From the NCBI GenBank assembly GCA_016195385.1, contig JACPZS010000039.1, positions 1 through 64,000 on the forward strand: a stretch of DNA of 64,000 nt, given 5' to 3'. The notes under the pieces were generated by a model that saw only the letters and a program-made list of their open reading frames with translations, was not told the DNA's origin and ran no database searches. Position numbers and translations under genes: made by a program. Shown here one piece after another: positions 27,921-37,135 of the stretch. How positions within the stretch are numbered: the first letter of the stretch is position 1; each line of letters opens with the position of its first letter. This DNA is from Verrucomicrobiota bacterium. GTDB taxonomy: Bacteria; Verrucomicrobiota; Verrucomicrobiia; Limisphaerales; JACPZS01.

Positions 27921-29237
27921 CTATTCGCCACCGGAACCGCCACCTTCTTTCGAGGTATCGCCAACACCTTCGATAAGTTTGATTAGCGGCAGAAACAAGG
28001 CGATGACAATACTCCCAACAATGATTGCGAGGAAAACGATCATGATCGGTTCAAGCAGCGAGGTCATGGCGGAAACAGCATTATCCACCTCGTCGTCGTA
28101 GTTGTCCGCGATCTTCATCAACATTTCCGGGAGCGCACCCGTCTGCTCGCCAACGTCCACCATGCTGATCACCATGGGAGGAAACACACCAGATGCCTCC
28201 AGCGGAGCGGTAATTGTTTCACCCTCTTTTACACTTTCATGAATCATGGAAACGGCATTGCTGACAATGACATTCCCAGCCGTTTCTTTGACAATGGTCA
28301 GCGCTTGCAAAATCGGAACGCCGCTGCTGACCAGCGTCCCCAATGTTCTGGTAAAGCGAGAGATGGCTACTTTTTCAAAAACCGGCCCAAGCACCGGCAT
28401 TTTCAGTTTGAATTTGTCAAAAAGGCGTCGTCCGAACTTGGTCCTTACGAAAATCTTCAACGCAATGATGAATCCTATAAAGCAGCCCATGGAAGCCAAA
28501 ATATTGTTGGCAATCGCATCGCTGATGGCCAGAACGAACTCCGTGAAAGCCGGAAGCCCTTTGCCCTCCAACATATCCGCAAAAATAGTCTTAAACTTCG
28601 GCACCACGAAGACCATCAACACGGCAAGAATAATCACGGCCACCGTCATGACCGCCACGGGATAGAACATGGCCGCGATGACTTTTCCTTTAATCTTCTG
28701 CGCCTTCTCCATGAACTCAGAAAGACGGTTCAAGACGACTTCCAAAACACCGCCCAACTCGCCGGCCTTGACCATGTTCACGAAAAGGCGGTTGAAGATC
28801 TTGGGATGCTGCGCCAGAGCTTCGGAAAAAGTGCTCCCACCTTCAATCGCCGTTGCCAAATCGCCCAGTACTCGTTTGAGCGTAGGGTTTCGTTCCTGTT
28901 TCGCCAGCACGCGCAATCCCCGGAGTAAAGGCAACCCAGCATCGACGAGCGTCGCCAACTGGCGCGTGAAGGTCGTCAAGACTTTTGACTTTACCTTGCC
29001 GCCCAGTCCAGGGATTTTGATATTGATCTGACCCTTTTTCTTTTTAGCCCCTGATTGTGCAGGCGCTTTGGACTTCGATCCGCCTTTCTCTTTAGTCTTG
29101 TCGGCTTCGACAACTTTGGTCGGGAAAAGCCCCATTTCCTTGACGCGGTTGATCGCCTCGTTTTGGCTGCCGACCTCCAGCGTGCCCTTGGTTTCTTTGC
29201 CACGGGAATCCATGGCCACGTAATTAAATTTGGGCAT
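27921..29237 (-). CDS. pilC: Type IV pilus inner-membrane platform protein PilC
   Basis: 438 residues with two T2SSF domains. After an N-terminal segment (FNYVAMDSRGKETKGTLE) and a Lys-rich linker, the first domain is FTRQLATLVDAGLPLLRGLRVLAKQ and the second FTRTLGTLVSSGVPILQALTIVKETAGN. Each is followed by membrane helices (VIILAVLMVFVVPKF; IMIVFLAIIVGSIVIALFLP). The motif VDVGEQTGALPEML near the end is typical. PilC/GspF couples the cytoplasmic ATPases to pilin assembly. It is the last gene before a terminator, 14 bases after pilB. Confidence 0.95.
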   Translation of the reverse strand: MPKFNYVAMDSRGKETKGTLEVGSQNEAINRVKEMGLFPTKVVEADKTKEKGGSKSKAPAQSGAKKKKGQINIKIPGLGGKVKSKVLTTFTRQLATLVDAGLPLLRGLRVLAKQERNPTLKRVLGDLATAIEGGSTFSEALAQHPKIFNRLFVNMVKAGELGGVLEVVLNRLSEFMEKAQKIKGKVIAAMFYPVAVMTVAVIILAVLMVFVVPKFKTIFADMLEGKGLPAFTEFVLAISDAIANNILASMGCFIGFIIALKIFVRTKFGRRLFDKFKLKMPVLGPVFEKVAISRFTRTLGTLVSSGVPILQALTIVKETAGNVIVSNAVSMIHESVKEGETITAPLEASGVFPPMVISMVDVGEQTGALPEMLMKIADNYDDEVDNAVSAMTSLLEPIMIVFLAIIVGSIVIALFLPLIKLIEGVGDTSKEGGGSGGE

Positions 29238-29251
29238 AAAGAACCTTTGGT

Positions 29252-30958
29252 TCAGGTGTATTTGACCACTTCTTCGATCGTTGTTTCGCCATCAAAAATT
29301 CCGCGCAACCCATCTTCCCGCAGCGTGATCATGCCCAGTTCGACTGCCTTCTGGCGCAAAACCACCGTCGGCGCACGTTCATTGATTAGAGTGCGGATCG
29401 GCTCGGAAATCACGAGCAATTCAAAAATTCCTTTCCGGCCCCGATAGCCGGTGTCGTTGCATGTGGCGCAGCCGCGGCCGTAATAGAAAACTTTGTCGCC
29501 GATATCGTGCGGGGAGAGGTTCAACAGCGACAACTGATTCTCGGTGGGTTCAAACGGGGTCCGACACTTCTTGCAAGTGGTGCGCACAAGCCGCTGGGCG
29601 AGCACGGCCATCAAAGTTGAGGAGATCAGGAAAGGCTCCACGCCCATGTCCACCAAGCGGGTCACGGCGCCCGTGGCGTCGTTCGTATGGAGCGTGCTCA
29701 AAACCAGGTGGCCCGTGAGCGATGCTTGTATGGCAATTTGGGAAGTTTCCAAATCGCGCATTTCACCAACCATGATCACATCAGGATCTTGCCGCAGGAA
29801 TGACCGCAGCGCCTTGCCGAAGGTCAGGCCGACACCTTCGTTGATCGCCACCTGCATGATTCCTTCGATGTCGTATTCGACGGGATCTTCCGCGGTGAGC
29901 AATTTGGAATCGATCGTGTTAATGCGCCGCAAGGCCGAGTAGAGCGTTGTGGTTTTCCCCGAGCCAGTTGGACCCGTGACCACGAAAATTCCGTTTGGCT
30001 GGAGAATTGCCTCTACAGCGTAGTCAAAAACATGTTTGGGCAATCCGAGTGCTTCGAGTTCCAACTTGGTGGCCGTGCGATCCAGCACACGCAACACGAC
30101 TGATTCGCCAAATTGCGTCGGCAGCGTCGAAACACGCAGATCGATTTGCCGGCCGGCGAGGTTCATCGCAATGCGGCCGTCCTGGGGCAGGCGGCGCTCC
30201 GAGATGTCGAGGTTGGCCATGACCTTGAGACGCGAAGTTACCGGCAGGGAAAGGTGTTTGGGAGGCGGCGACATTTCGTACAGCGCTCCATCCACGCGGT
30301 AGCGGATTTTGAACTCGTCCTCGAAGGGTTCAAAATGGATGTCGCTCGCCCGATCTTGAATCGCTTGATAAAGGACGAGATTTACGAATCGAATGATCGG
30401 GGTTTCGTTGGCCAAATCCGTCAGGTCAACCGTCGTCCCGCTCGATGCGGCCTGCGTGACTTCCTGAGCGATGTCTTCGTCGGCACCCAGTTGCTTCAGG
30501 ATGTCTGAAACGGTGTCGCTCTCCTGGCCATAGTGCTTGTTGATGGCTTTTTCGATCTGCGCGGGATCCATCACTACCAACTGAATTTCCTTGCCGATGG
30601 TTGCACGCAATTCATCCATCGCCGGCAGATTGAGCGGATCGGCCATCGCAATTTGAATGACACCGCCGGAGGCTTCTACCGGCAGGCATTGGTGCATCCG
30701 TGCGACTTCCGACGGAACTTCGGCGATCAGTTCGGGCGTCAGTTCTTTGTCGCGCAAATCAACAACCTCCGTTCCCAAATGGTCAGCCTCGATTTGCAGG
30801 ATGGTGTCCAGATCGAGCAACTGAAAATCCTGCAGCACCTGGATGATTGGTTTGCCGCTGCGCGCCAGTTCCTGCGAGACTTCTTCAAATTGCAGGTCGT
30901 CGATCAGGCTGCGCTCCTTGATGAGCGAAAGCAAGGGATTGGAAACGTAATCAGACAT
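29252..30958 (-). CDS. pilB: Type IV pilus/type II secretion assembly ATPase PilB/GspE
   Basis: The ATG at 30958 ([18 protein letters not shown]) gives 568 residues and avoids overlap with pilT. It has an N-terminal MshEN/T2SSE_N domain, then the hexameric ATPase core: Walker [16 protein letters not shown] (~329), Asp box [15 protein letters not shown], Walker B region [12 protein letters not shown], His box [11 protein letters not shown], and a zinc-binding tetracysteine (CKKC ... [11 protein letters not shown]). It powers pilus or pseudopilus extension. A second paralogue lies upstream of pilT. Confidence 0.94.
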   Translation of the reverse strand: MSDYVSNPLLSLIKERSLIDDLQFEEVSQELARSGKPIIQVLQDFQLLDLDTILQIEADHLGTEVVDLRDKELTPELIAEVPSEVARMHQCLPVEASGGVIQIAMADPLNLPAMDELRATIGKEIQLVVMDPAQIEKAINKHYGQESDTVSDILKQLGADEDIAQEVTQAASSGTTVDLTDLANETPIIRFVNLVLYQAIQDRASDIHFEPFEDEFKIRYRVDGALYEMSPPPKHLSLPVTSRLKVMANLDISERRLPQDGRIAMNLAGRQIDLRVSTLPTQFGESVVLRVLDRTATKLELEALGLPKHVFDYAVEAILQPNGIFVVTGPTGSGKTTTLYSALRRINTIDSKLLTAEDPVEYDIEGIMQVAINEGVGLTFGKALRSFLRQDPDVIMVGEMRDLETSQIAIQASLTGHLVLSTLHTNDATGAVTRLVDMGVEPFLISSTLMAVLAQRLVRTTCKKCRTPFEPTENQLSLLNLSPHDIGDKVFYYGRGCATCNDTGYRGRKGIFELLVISEPIRTLINERAPTVVLRQKAVELGMITLREDGLRGIFDGETTIEEVVKYT

Positions 30959-30965
30959 AGTTAAA

Positions 30966-32063
30966 TCAACGCTCGGCCGCGAGCGCCTTCTCCGACTCAA
31001 GCTCCTGCAGCTTCTGCAAAATGGTCGTCGGATCTTGCGACTTGGTGATGACTTCCTCTTGGGATATTAAGCCCATTTGGTATTTTTCGATCAAGAAGGA
31101 ATCCAGCGAAACCATGCCGTACTTGGCCCCAGTCTGAATGTCCGAATTGATGCGAAACGTTTTGTTATCACGGATCAGCGCGGCGACGGAAGGCGTGTTG
31201 ACCATGATTTCAAACACGGCGACGCGGCCCGGTTTGTCGCAACGCGGGAGCAGCAACTGCGAGATGATTGCCTGGGTTACGGTTGAAAGCTGAATACGAA
31301 TTTGCTCCTGCTGGTTGGTCGGGAAGGCGTTTACCACACGGTCGATGGTCTTGGCGGCGCCAGTCGTATGCAAGGTGCCGAACACCAAGTGGCCCGTCTC
31401 GGCGGCGGTGATGGCTGCGTCAATGGTTTCCAAATCGCGCATTTCGCCGACGAGAATGATGTCCGGATCCTGCCGCAGCGCGCGGCGGATCGCTTCCGCA
31501 AAGTTCGGCACATCGACGTTGACCTCCCGTTGCGTAACTACGGCCTTCTTGTGCTTGTGGTAGTATTCGATCGGGTCTTCAATCGTGATGATGTGCGCGT
31601 CATCGCGCTCTTCGTTGATGATGTTGATCATCGACGCCAGCGTCGTCGTCTTTCCGGAACCGGTCGGTCCGGTGACAAGCACCAGCCCGCGCGGCTTGTA
31701 TAAAAGCTCCCGCGCCGACGGCGGCAGACCGATTTGCTCCATCGTGAGCAGTTTGGTGGGAATCTGCCGTAGCACGAGACCGAAGTTTCCCCTCTCCTTG
31801 AACACGCTGACCCGGAAACGCGCCAGTTCGCCAAACGCAAATCCAAAGTCAGCGCCGCCGCGCTCGCGCACTTGTCGGATCTGTTCCTCGGACGTGATGC
31901 TGCGCATCAACTCCTCCGTGTCCTCCGGCTTCAGCGACGGGCCTTCCACGCGATGGAGCACGCCATGCAAACGGATCACCGGAGGAACGTTGACGCGGAT
32001 GTGCAGGTCGGCGGCGCCTTCGGAGACGACGAGCTGCAGGAGGTCTGACATTGAATACGACAT
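30966..32063 (-). CDS. pilT: Twitching motility retraction ATPase PilT
   Basis: 365 residues, a typical PilT length. It starts [22 protein letters not shown] and has Walker [16 protein letters not shown] (~133), Asp box [17 protein letters not shown], Walker [13 protein letters not shown], His box [12 protein letters not shown], and the PilT-specific segment [23 protein letters not shown]. It lacks the Cys cluster of PilB. In true type IV pili it depolymerises the filament for retraction. Its location between two PilB genes argues for retractile pili in addition to, or instead of, pure secretion. Confidence 0.94.
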   Translation of the reverse strand: MSYSMSDLLQLVVSEGAADLHIRVNVPPVIRLHGVLHRVEGPSLKPEDTEELMRSITSEEQIRQVRERGGADFGFAFGELARFRVSVFKERGNFGLVLRQIPTKLLTMEQIGLPPSARELLYKPRGLVLVTGPTGSGKTTTLASMINIINEERDDAHIITIEDPIEYYHKHKKAVVTQREVNVDVPNFAEAIRRALRQDPDIILVGEMRDLETIDAAITAAETGHLVFGTLHTTGAAKTIDRVVNAFPTNQQEQIRIQLSTVTQAIISQLLLPRCDKPGRVAVFEIMVNTPSVAALIRDNKTFRINSDIQTGAKYGMVSLDSFLIEKYQMGLISQEEVITKSQDPTTILQKLQELESEKALAAER

Positions 32064-32185
32064 AGGGATTAGTTATGGGCGGGCGGACATGAGAAAGCAA
32101 CTTTGCTTTGTGCGGAAGTAGGCGGGCCGTGGCGCATATCGGTCGGAAGCAGCGGCATTGTGAGTAGGAGCTTTCAACGGCGCGC

Positions 32186-33895
32186 TTATTCCGCGTCTCC
32201 CACCGTGGCGCGGATGACTTCTTCCGGCGTTGTAAGCCCGGCGAGCACTTTGCGGGCGCCATCCTCGCGCAATGAACGCATGCCCATCTCCCGCGCGCGG
32301 ATGCGCAGCACTGAGGACGACACTTTTTCGTAGATGAGCTTGCGCGCATCGTCATCGATCACGAAGATCTCGAAAATACCAAACCGCCCGCGGTTGCCCG
32401 TGTTGTTGCAGTTCGCGCATCCTTTGCCGCGCATGAATGTCGCGTTGCCGACGTTGTGCGGGTCGATGCTCAACGCCCGCAATTCACCTTCGGTAGGGGA
32501 ATACGGCACGGCACACTTGCGGCAGATTTTCCGCACGAGACGCTGGGCCATCAATGCGCGCGTCGAGGAAGCCACGAGGAACGGTTTCACGCCGATGTCG
32601 ATCAAACGCGTCACCGCGCTGGGCGCGTCGTTCGTGTGCAGCGTGGAGAAAACGAGGTGCCCGGTCAGTGATGCGTTGATGGCGATAGTGGCTGTTTCCA
32701 AGTCGCGAATTTCCCCCAGCATGATCACGTTCGGCGCCTGGCGGAGCATTGAACGGAGCGCCGCCCCGAACGTGAACCCGATGATTTCGCTGACTTGCAC
32801 CTGATTGATGCCGGCCAGTTGATATTCCACCGGGTCTTCCACGGTGATGATCTTGCGGTCGGGTCGATTGATGTAATTCAGACACGAGTAAAGCGTCGTT
32901 GTTTTTCCCGAACCGGTCGGCCCGGTAACAAGCAAGATTCCGTCAGGCAAACCGATCAGTCGCTCGAACGTCTGCTGGTCATCCGTAAAAAATCCCAGTT
33001 CCGCCAAGCCGAGGCGCAATCCTTCTTTGTCAAGAATACGCATCACGATGCTTTCGCCGTGATTCGTCGGGAGGCAGGACACGCGCAAGTCAATCGTCTT
33101 GCCGCCGACGTTCGTTTGGATGCGTCCGTCCTGCGGGATGCGCTTTTCCGCGATCGACATGTTCGACTGGATTTTCAGGCGGCTGATGATGGACGCTTGC
33201 AGGCGTTTGGGCGGGTTTTTCATCTCGTGCAACACGCCGTCAATGCGATAGCGCACGCGAAAAGTTTTCTCCATCGGCTCCAGGTGAATGTCCGAGGCGC
33301 GCAATTTAAACGCATCGACAATCAAGCCGTTGACCAGTTTGATGATCGGCGCATCGGCATCGACGGTCTGACCGTCATCCACCGTCACCCCTGTGCCCAC
33401 CGTGCCGATCTGGACCTCTCCCTCCGTGATGTCCTGAATCATCTTCCCAACGGAATCATCCTTCGCACCGTAGTAGCGATTGATGGCGGTCTCGATGTCA
33501 TCCTTGGTGGCCACGCGAATCTCGACTTCCTTGCCGAGCACATGCTTCAAACCATCAATGGTGTCCAAATCGGACGGATCGGCAATCGCGATGATAACGC
33601 GATCTTGTTCCACGGCCACTGGGACGACGTTATACTTCTTGGCCACGTGGCGCGGCACGGCGGCAATGACGTCGTCGGCCAGTTTCACGCCGGTCAACTC
33701 AACCATTTCCGCGCCAAAATTTGCGGCCTTGGCGCGGGTCACATCCACTGCGGTCAAAATGCCCTTGGCGATAAGTGTGTCGAGCACGCCCTCGCCGGTC
33801 TCATCGGCTTCGCCACGCACCGAAGCCACCTGCTCATGGGTGAGCACGCCGATGTCGATCAGGCCATCTATCAAATAATCGTCCGTTGACGCCAC
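32186..33895 (-). CDS. pilB: Second PilB/GspE-type assembly ATPase
   Basis: 569 residues from a GTG at 33895, supported by an AAAGG six to seven bases upstream. The N-terminal MshEN domain (LIDIGVLTHEQVASVRGEADE) is followed by the ATPase core: Walker [16 protein letters not shown] (~325), [46 protein letters not shown], and the zinc motif CRKC ... CANCNNTGNRGRFG. It is clearly paralogous to the PilB downstream but differs in the N-terminal region. It is the first gene of the pil operon, preceded by a good promoter; the gap to pilT is 122 bases. Confidence 0.93.
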   Translation of the reverse strand: MASTDDYLIDGLIDIGVLTHEQVASVRGEADETGEGVLDTLIAKGILTAVDVTRAKAANFGAEMVELTGVKLADDVIAAVPRHVAKKYNVVPVAVEQDRVIIAIADPSDLDTIDGLKHVLGKEVEIRVATKDDIETAINRYYGAKDDSVGKMIQDITEGEVQIGTVGTGVTVDDGQTVDADAPIIKLVNGLIVDAFKLRASDIHLEPMEKTFRVRYRIDGVLHEMKNPPKRLQASIISRLKIQSNMSIAEKRIPQDGRIQTNVGGKTIDLRVSCLPTNHGESIVMRILDKEGLRLGLAELGFFTDDQQTFERLIGLPDGILLVTGPTGSGKTTTLYSCLNYINRPDRKIITVEDPVEYQLAGINQVQVSEIIGFTFGAALRSMLRQAPNVIMLGEIRDLETATIAINASLTGHLVFSTLHTNDAPSAVTRLIDIGVKPFLVASSTRALMAQRLVRKICRKCAVPYSPTEGELRALSIDPHNVGNATFMRGKGCANCNNTGNRGRFGIFEIFVIDDDARKLIYEKVSSSVLRIRAREMGMRSLREDGARKVLAGLTTPEEVIRATVGDAE

Positions 33896-33944
33896 AGTTT
33901 GCCTTTCGTTTCCGTCAGGAAATTTGCACTAGGAAATCGGGAAA

Positions 33945-33972
33945 ATAGTACCGGTCATCGCCTCGTTGTCAA
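33945..33972 (-). promoter_or_regulatory. Promoter of the pil operon
   Basis: On the minus strand, TTGACA (33967-33972) is followed after 16 bases by TACTAT (33945-33950), predicting a start near 33938, about 45 bases before the GTG of the first PilB gene. No other gene on this strand lies between. This fits a housekeeping sigma factor. Confidence 0.6.
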
Positions 33973-34067
33973 ACGCGGACGCGAAGATTCTCACCGTCCG
34001 TGGAATTTTTCTCCGACAAACCAATTGAATTCATACTGTTACCTGACAAACTCCAAGCCATTACGTT

Positions 34068-34649
34068 ATGGCTGAAAATTCAAACTCGCCGGGCCTGGCC
34101 TGGCTCTATTTCTCGCTCCTCACGGTTTTCTCGTGGGGCGTTTATGGTGTCATTCTGCACAAAGGTCGGAGCCTCATGCCGGACGTTTCGCCCCCCGGGC
34201 CGGAGGTGGCCAACGCAGGACTAAAAGCGTTTCTGTTCGTCGGCGTGGCGTATTTTGTCGTCGCCGTCCTTGGCCCCATCGTCGTGCTCATGCAGCGCGG
34301 CACGAACTGGAGCCTCACTGGCAACGGCGTCACATGGAGCTTCATCGCGGGCGTGGCCGGCGCGCTGGGCGCGTTCACGCTGGTGCTCGCGCTGGGTGCC
34401 GCCGCAGCGATTTACAAGGCCGCCGCACCAGCGGCCGTGATGCCGATTGTGTTCGCGGGCGCGCCCATCGTGAACACCATCACCGCGCTGCTGCTGCATC
34501 CTCCCAAAAACGGCTTCAAATCCCTGCCCTGGCAATTCCTGCTCGGCTGCGCGCTCGCGGCGTGCGGTGCCTTTCTCGTGGCCAAATTCGCGCCCACCAA
34601 CGTCGGTGCTCCGCCAAAACACGCCGCCACCACCACGCCAGCCAAGTAA
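34068..34649 (+). CDS. Multi-pass membrane protein, DMT/EamA-like
   Basis: 193 residues with about five transmembrane helices (WLYFSLLTVFSWGVYGVIL; AFLFVGVAYFVVAVLGPIVVL; WSFIAGVAGALGAFTLVLALGAA; AVMPIVFAGAPIVNTITALL; FLLGCALAACGAFLVAKF). The gly/ala-rich helix pairs and the FAGAPIVNTI stretch resemble half of a drug/metabolite-transporter (EamA) protein, but it is too short for a full DMT carrier. The substrate is unknown. It is divergent from the pil operon and 30 bases upstream of the CPBP protease gene, so they may be co-expressed. Confidence 0.65.
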   Translation: MAENSNSPGLAWLYFSLLTVFSWGVYGVILHKGRSLMPDVSPPGPEVANAGLKAFLFVGVAYFVVAVLGPIVVLMQRGTNWSLTGNGVTWSFIAGVAGALGAFTLVLALGAAAAIYKAAAPAAVMPIVFAGAPIVNTITALLLHPPKNGFKSLPWQFLLGCALAACGAFLVAKFAPTNVGAPPKHAATTTPAK

Positions 34650-34679
34650 GCGCGATGTTAGACGGCGTTCGCATCTCGC

Positions 34680-35561
34680 ATGAATCGGAGCGCATCACAC
34701 TGGAAAGTTGGTTTGTATGTCGCAGGAGTCGTCGCTGCGGCGTGGTTGTGGTTCTGGATTCTCAAGCTGGGCCTTCGGCTGGGCGAGTGGGCGGCCATTA
34801 CGGTGCTGATGTGGATTCCCGGACTGTTGTCGATTCTCTTTCGCGTGGTGTTCAAGGAGGGTTTCGGTGATGTCGGGTGGAGGGTTGGCAAGGCGCGGTT
34901 CTGGTTGTGGGCTTACCTTGGGCCACTGGGCTTGGCCTCGTTCTCCATCATGCTGGCTCTGCTTTTCGGGAGAGTGACACTGGCTCCTCATTTACAGGAT
35001 CAAACAATGCTGGACGCTTTATTCTTCAAGCTTTCCTGGCCGATGCGCGATTCATCCACCGCCGGCTTGCTGTGGCAGCGATTTCTTTCGGTCGCTTTGA
35101 TTGGCATAGTGCCAGGATTCTTTTGCGCTTTCGGCGAGGAGTTGGGCTGGCGCGGTTATCTGCTGCCCCGACTGATGCAGGCTGGCTGGCCATATCCACT
35201 GTTGCTCAGCGGTCTTGTCTGGGGCATTTGGCATTTTCCATTCATCATGTTGACTGGCTACGCACACGGGGCCGTGGCTTTATCTCTCCTCATGTTTACG
35301 TTGCTGACCGTTTTGGTTGGAGTCTTCATCGGTTGGCTGCGTCTGGCGTCAGGCAGCATTTTCGTTGCGGCGATGGCGCACGCGTCCTTCAATGCGTTTG
35401 TTCAGAGTTTCTTCGGTGCTTCTTTTGATGCGGATAAAGCATGGTTTTTGATTGGCGATTACGGAGTTTTGACGCTTATCCCTTACGGATTGCTGGGCGC
35501 ATGGCTTTACTGGTCGAGGAGAGTTGAGGCGGTGTCGGTGGAGCATGCGGTGGCACCATGA
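34680..35561 (+). CDS. CPBP family intramembrane metalloprotease (Rce1/Abi-like)
   Basis: 293 residues, highly hydrophobic with seven to eight predicted helices. It carries the three family motifs in order: EELGWRGYLLPRL (EExxxR, ~151), WGIWHFPF (motif 2, Trp-His) and MAHASFNAFVQ (motif 3). These Glu and His residues coordinate the catalytic metal in Rce1-type proteases. Bacterial members process peptides or confer self-immunity; nothing bacteriocin-like is near, so its substrate is open. Confidence 0.88.
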   Translation: MNRSASHWKVGLYVAGVVAAAWLWFWILKLGLRLGEWAAITVLMWIPGLLSILFRVVFKEGFGDVGWRVGKARFWLWAYLGPLGLASFSIMLALLFGRVTLAPHLQDQTMLDALFFKLSWPMRDSSTAGLLWQRFLSVALIGIVPGFFCAFGEELGWRGYLLPRLMQAGWPYPLLLSGLVWGIWHFPFIMLTGYAHGAVALSLLMFTLLTVLVGVFIGWLRLASGSIFVAAMAHASFNAFVQSFFGASFDADKAWFLIGDYGVLTLIPYGLLGAWLYWSRRVEAVSVEHAVAP

Positions 35562-35738
35562 AGACTTCACTTGCTGCGCTCCGAACCGCCGACTGGCTCT
35601 ACCTTCAACTGGCATGGACAATTTAATTATCAAAATTTCGCCCCACATTCACGGCCCGGTGGCCGTTGAGCTTAGGCCGATCCGTGATCAGCCGGAAGCA
35701 GGACGAAGATTTTTCCACAGCAGATTTGCTGTAGTTCA

Positions 35739-35755
35739 TTTCGTCTGAAACGAAA
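35739..35755. promoter_or_regulatory. Inverted repeat abutting the ligase start codon
   Basis: TTTCGTCTGAAACGAAA is a perfect 6-bp inverted repeat with a 5-base centre, ending at the base before the ATG of the PaaK-like gene. It could be an operator or a short hairpin over the initiation region. The rest of the 194-base gap (35562-35755) shows nothing recognisable. Confidence 0.35.
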
Positions 35756-37030
35756 ATGCCCGCCATCGCCGAACAGCTTGCGCAACTGCAAACTCTGCTC
35801 GCCTCACTTCGAGCGAACCCATTTTACAGACGCAAGCTGACAGGCACGGGCGTGCTTGATGGCACAACGAGCGTCCAGGATTTCACCGCGCGCTGCCCGT
35901 TCACAACCAAAGCCGAGCTGCTCGCCGACCAAGCGGCGCACCTGCCTTATGGCACGAATCTCACCTTCGCGCGCGAATGCTACACGCGCTGCCATCAAAC
36001 CAGCGGCAGCGGTGGCGCGCCGTTGCGCTGGCTCGACACACCCGAAAGCTGGGATTGGATGCTGGGCAATTGGGAGCAAATTTACGGAGCCGCCGGTGTG
36101 ACACGCGCCGACCGGATTTTTTTTGCGTTCTCCTTCGGTCCGTTCCTCGGGTTCTGGACGGCGTTTGAAGCCGCGCTGAAGTTGGGCTGCCTCTGTTTGC
36201 CCGGGGGCGGACTCGGCAGCGCGGCCCGACTGCGGGCGATGATCGAAAATGAAGCCACTGTCCTTTGCTGCACGCCCACGTACGCCATCCGTCTCGCCGA
36301 AGTTGCTCGCGAAGAAAAAATCGATCCGACGACGCTTCGCATTAAGAAGATCATCGTCGCCGGCGAACCGGGCGGCAGCGTGCCTGCGGTGCGCGCGCGG
36401 ATTGAACAACTCTGGCCCGGCGCGCGCGTGTGGGATCACCACGGCATGACGGAAGTCGGCCCCGTCACTTACGAATGCCCCGCCCGACCGGGCGTGCTGC
36501 ATGTCATCGAGAATTCTTACCTCGCTGAAATCGTTCATCCCGCGACGGGCCAGCCGGCCGCCGTCGGCGAAACTGGTGAACTGATTTTGACGACCCTCGG
36601 TCGCATCGGCTCGCCCTTGCTTCGTTATCGTACGGGCGACCTGGTAAAAGCCGCTTCCCGTACTGATGTACCATGCGTCTGCGGCCGGCACGAACTCGCA
36701 CTCGAAGGCGGGATTCTTGCGCGCACCGATGACATGCTCGTCGTGCGCGGCGTGAACATTTACCCGGCCGCCGTCGAGGAAATCATCCACCGCACCGGAC
36801 AGGTCGCCGAATACCAGGTCGAGGTGCGCACGCAAGCCGCGCTCACTGAATTGCTCGTGCGCGTCGAACCACGCGCCGCGAGCGTGGACGCCGTCGCGCT
36901 GGCGCAAGAACTTGCCCGAGATTTTCAAATCGCCTTCGCGCTCCGCATCCCCGTCGAAGTTGTAGCCCCCGGCTCATTGCCGCGTTTCGAGATGAAAGCC
37001 AGGCGATGGCTTCGAATCGGAGCTCGTTAA
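35756..37030 (+). CDS. Phenylacetate-CoA ligase-like AMP-forming enzyme
   Basis: 424 residues, the PaaK length. Adenylate-forming motifs are TSGSGGAPLRW (~82, P-loop), HHGMTEVGPVTYECP (substrate/AMP-binding), YRTGDLVK (ribose-binding Asp) and a C-terminal lid with RTDDMLVVRGVNIYPAAVEE, distinctive of PaaK and its relatives. It activates an aryl or other carboxylate to the acyl-AMP and then probably the CoA thioester. There is no paa gene cluster here, so the physiological acid is unknown and it may serve another pathway. It is a single gene on this strand between a membrane protease and a convergent M42 peptidase. Confidence 0.87.
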   Translation: MPAIAEQLAQLQTLLASLRANPFYRRKLTGTGVLDGTTSVQDFTARCPFTTKAELLADQAAHLPYGTNLTFARECYTRCHQTSGSGGAPLRWLDTPESWDWMLGNWEQIYGAAGVTRADRIFFAFSFGPFLGFWTAFEAALKLGCLCLPGGGLGSAARLRAMIENEATVLCCTPTYAIRLAEVAREEKIDPTTLRIKKIIVAGEPGGSVPAVRARIEQLWPGARVWDHHGMTEVGPVTYECPARPGVLHVIENSYLAEIVHPATGQPAAVGETGELILTTLGRIGSPLLRYRTGDLVKAASRTDVPCVCGRHELALEGGILARTDDMLVVRGVNIYPAAVEEIIHRTGQVAEYQVEVRTQAALTELLVRVEPRAASVDAVALAQELARDFQIAFALRIPVEVVAPGSLPRFEMKARRWLRIGAR

Positions 37031-37135
37031 AGTTGCGCGGGAAGCTTGAGCCGCAAATCGTCACGCATTCCGTGCCGACACACCGCGACTGGAAAAACGA
37101 ACGCCCTCAGCGCCGCGACCCATTATTTCTCGTCG

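Noticed and set aside
32795-33889. Plus-strand ORF of 364 residues
   Set aside because: It is antisense to the second PilB gene; the His/Arg-rich composition is that of a shadow.
34680-35561. CPBP protease as bacteriocin immunity gene
   Set aside because: No small Gly-Gly leader peptide or ABC exporter is nearby, so the immunity role common in Firmicutes is unsupported here.
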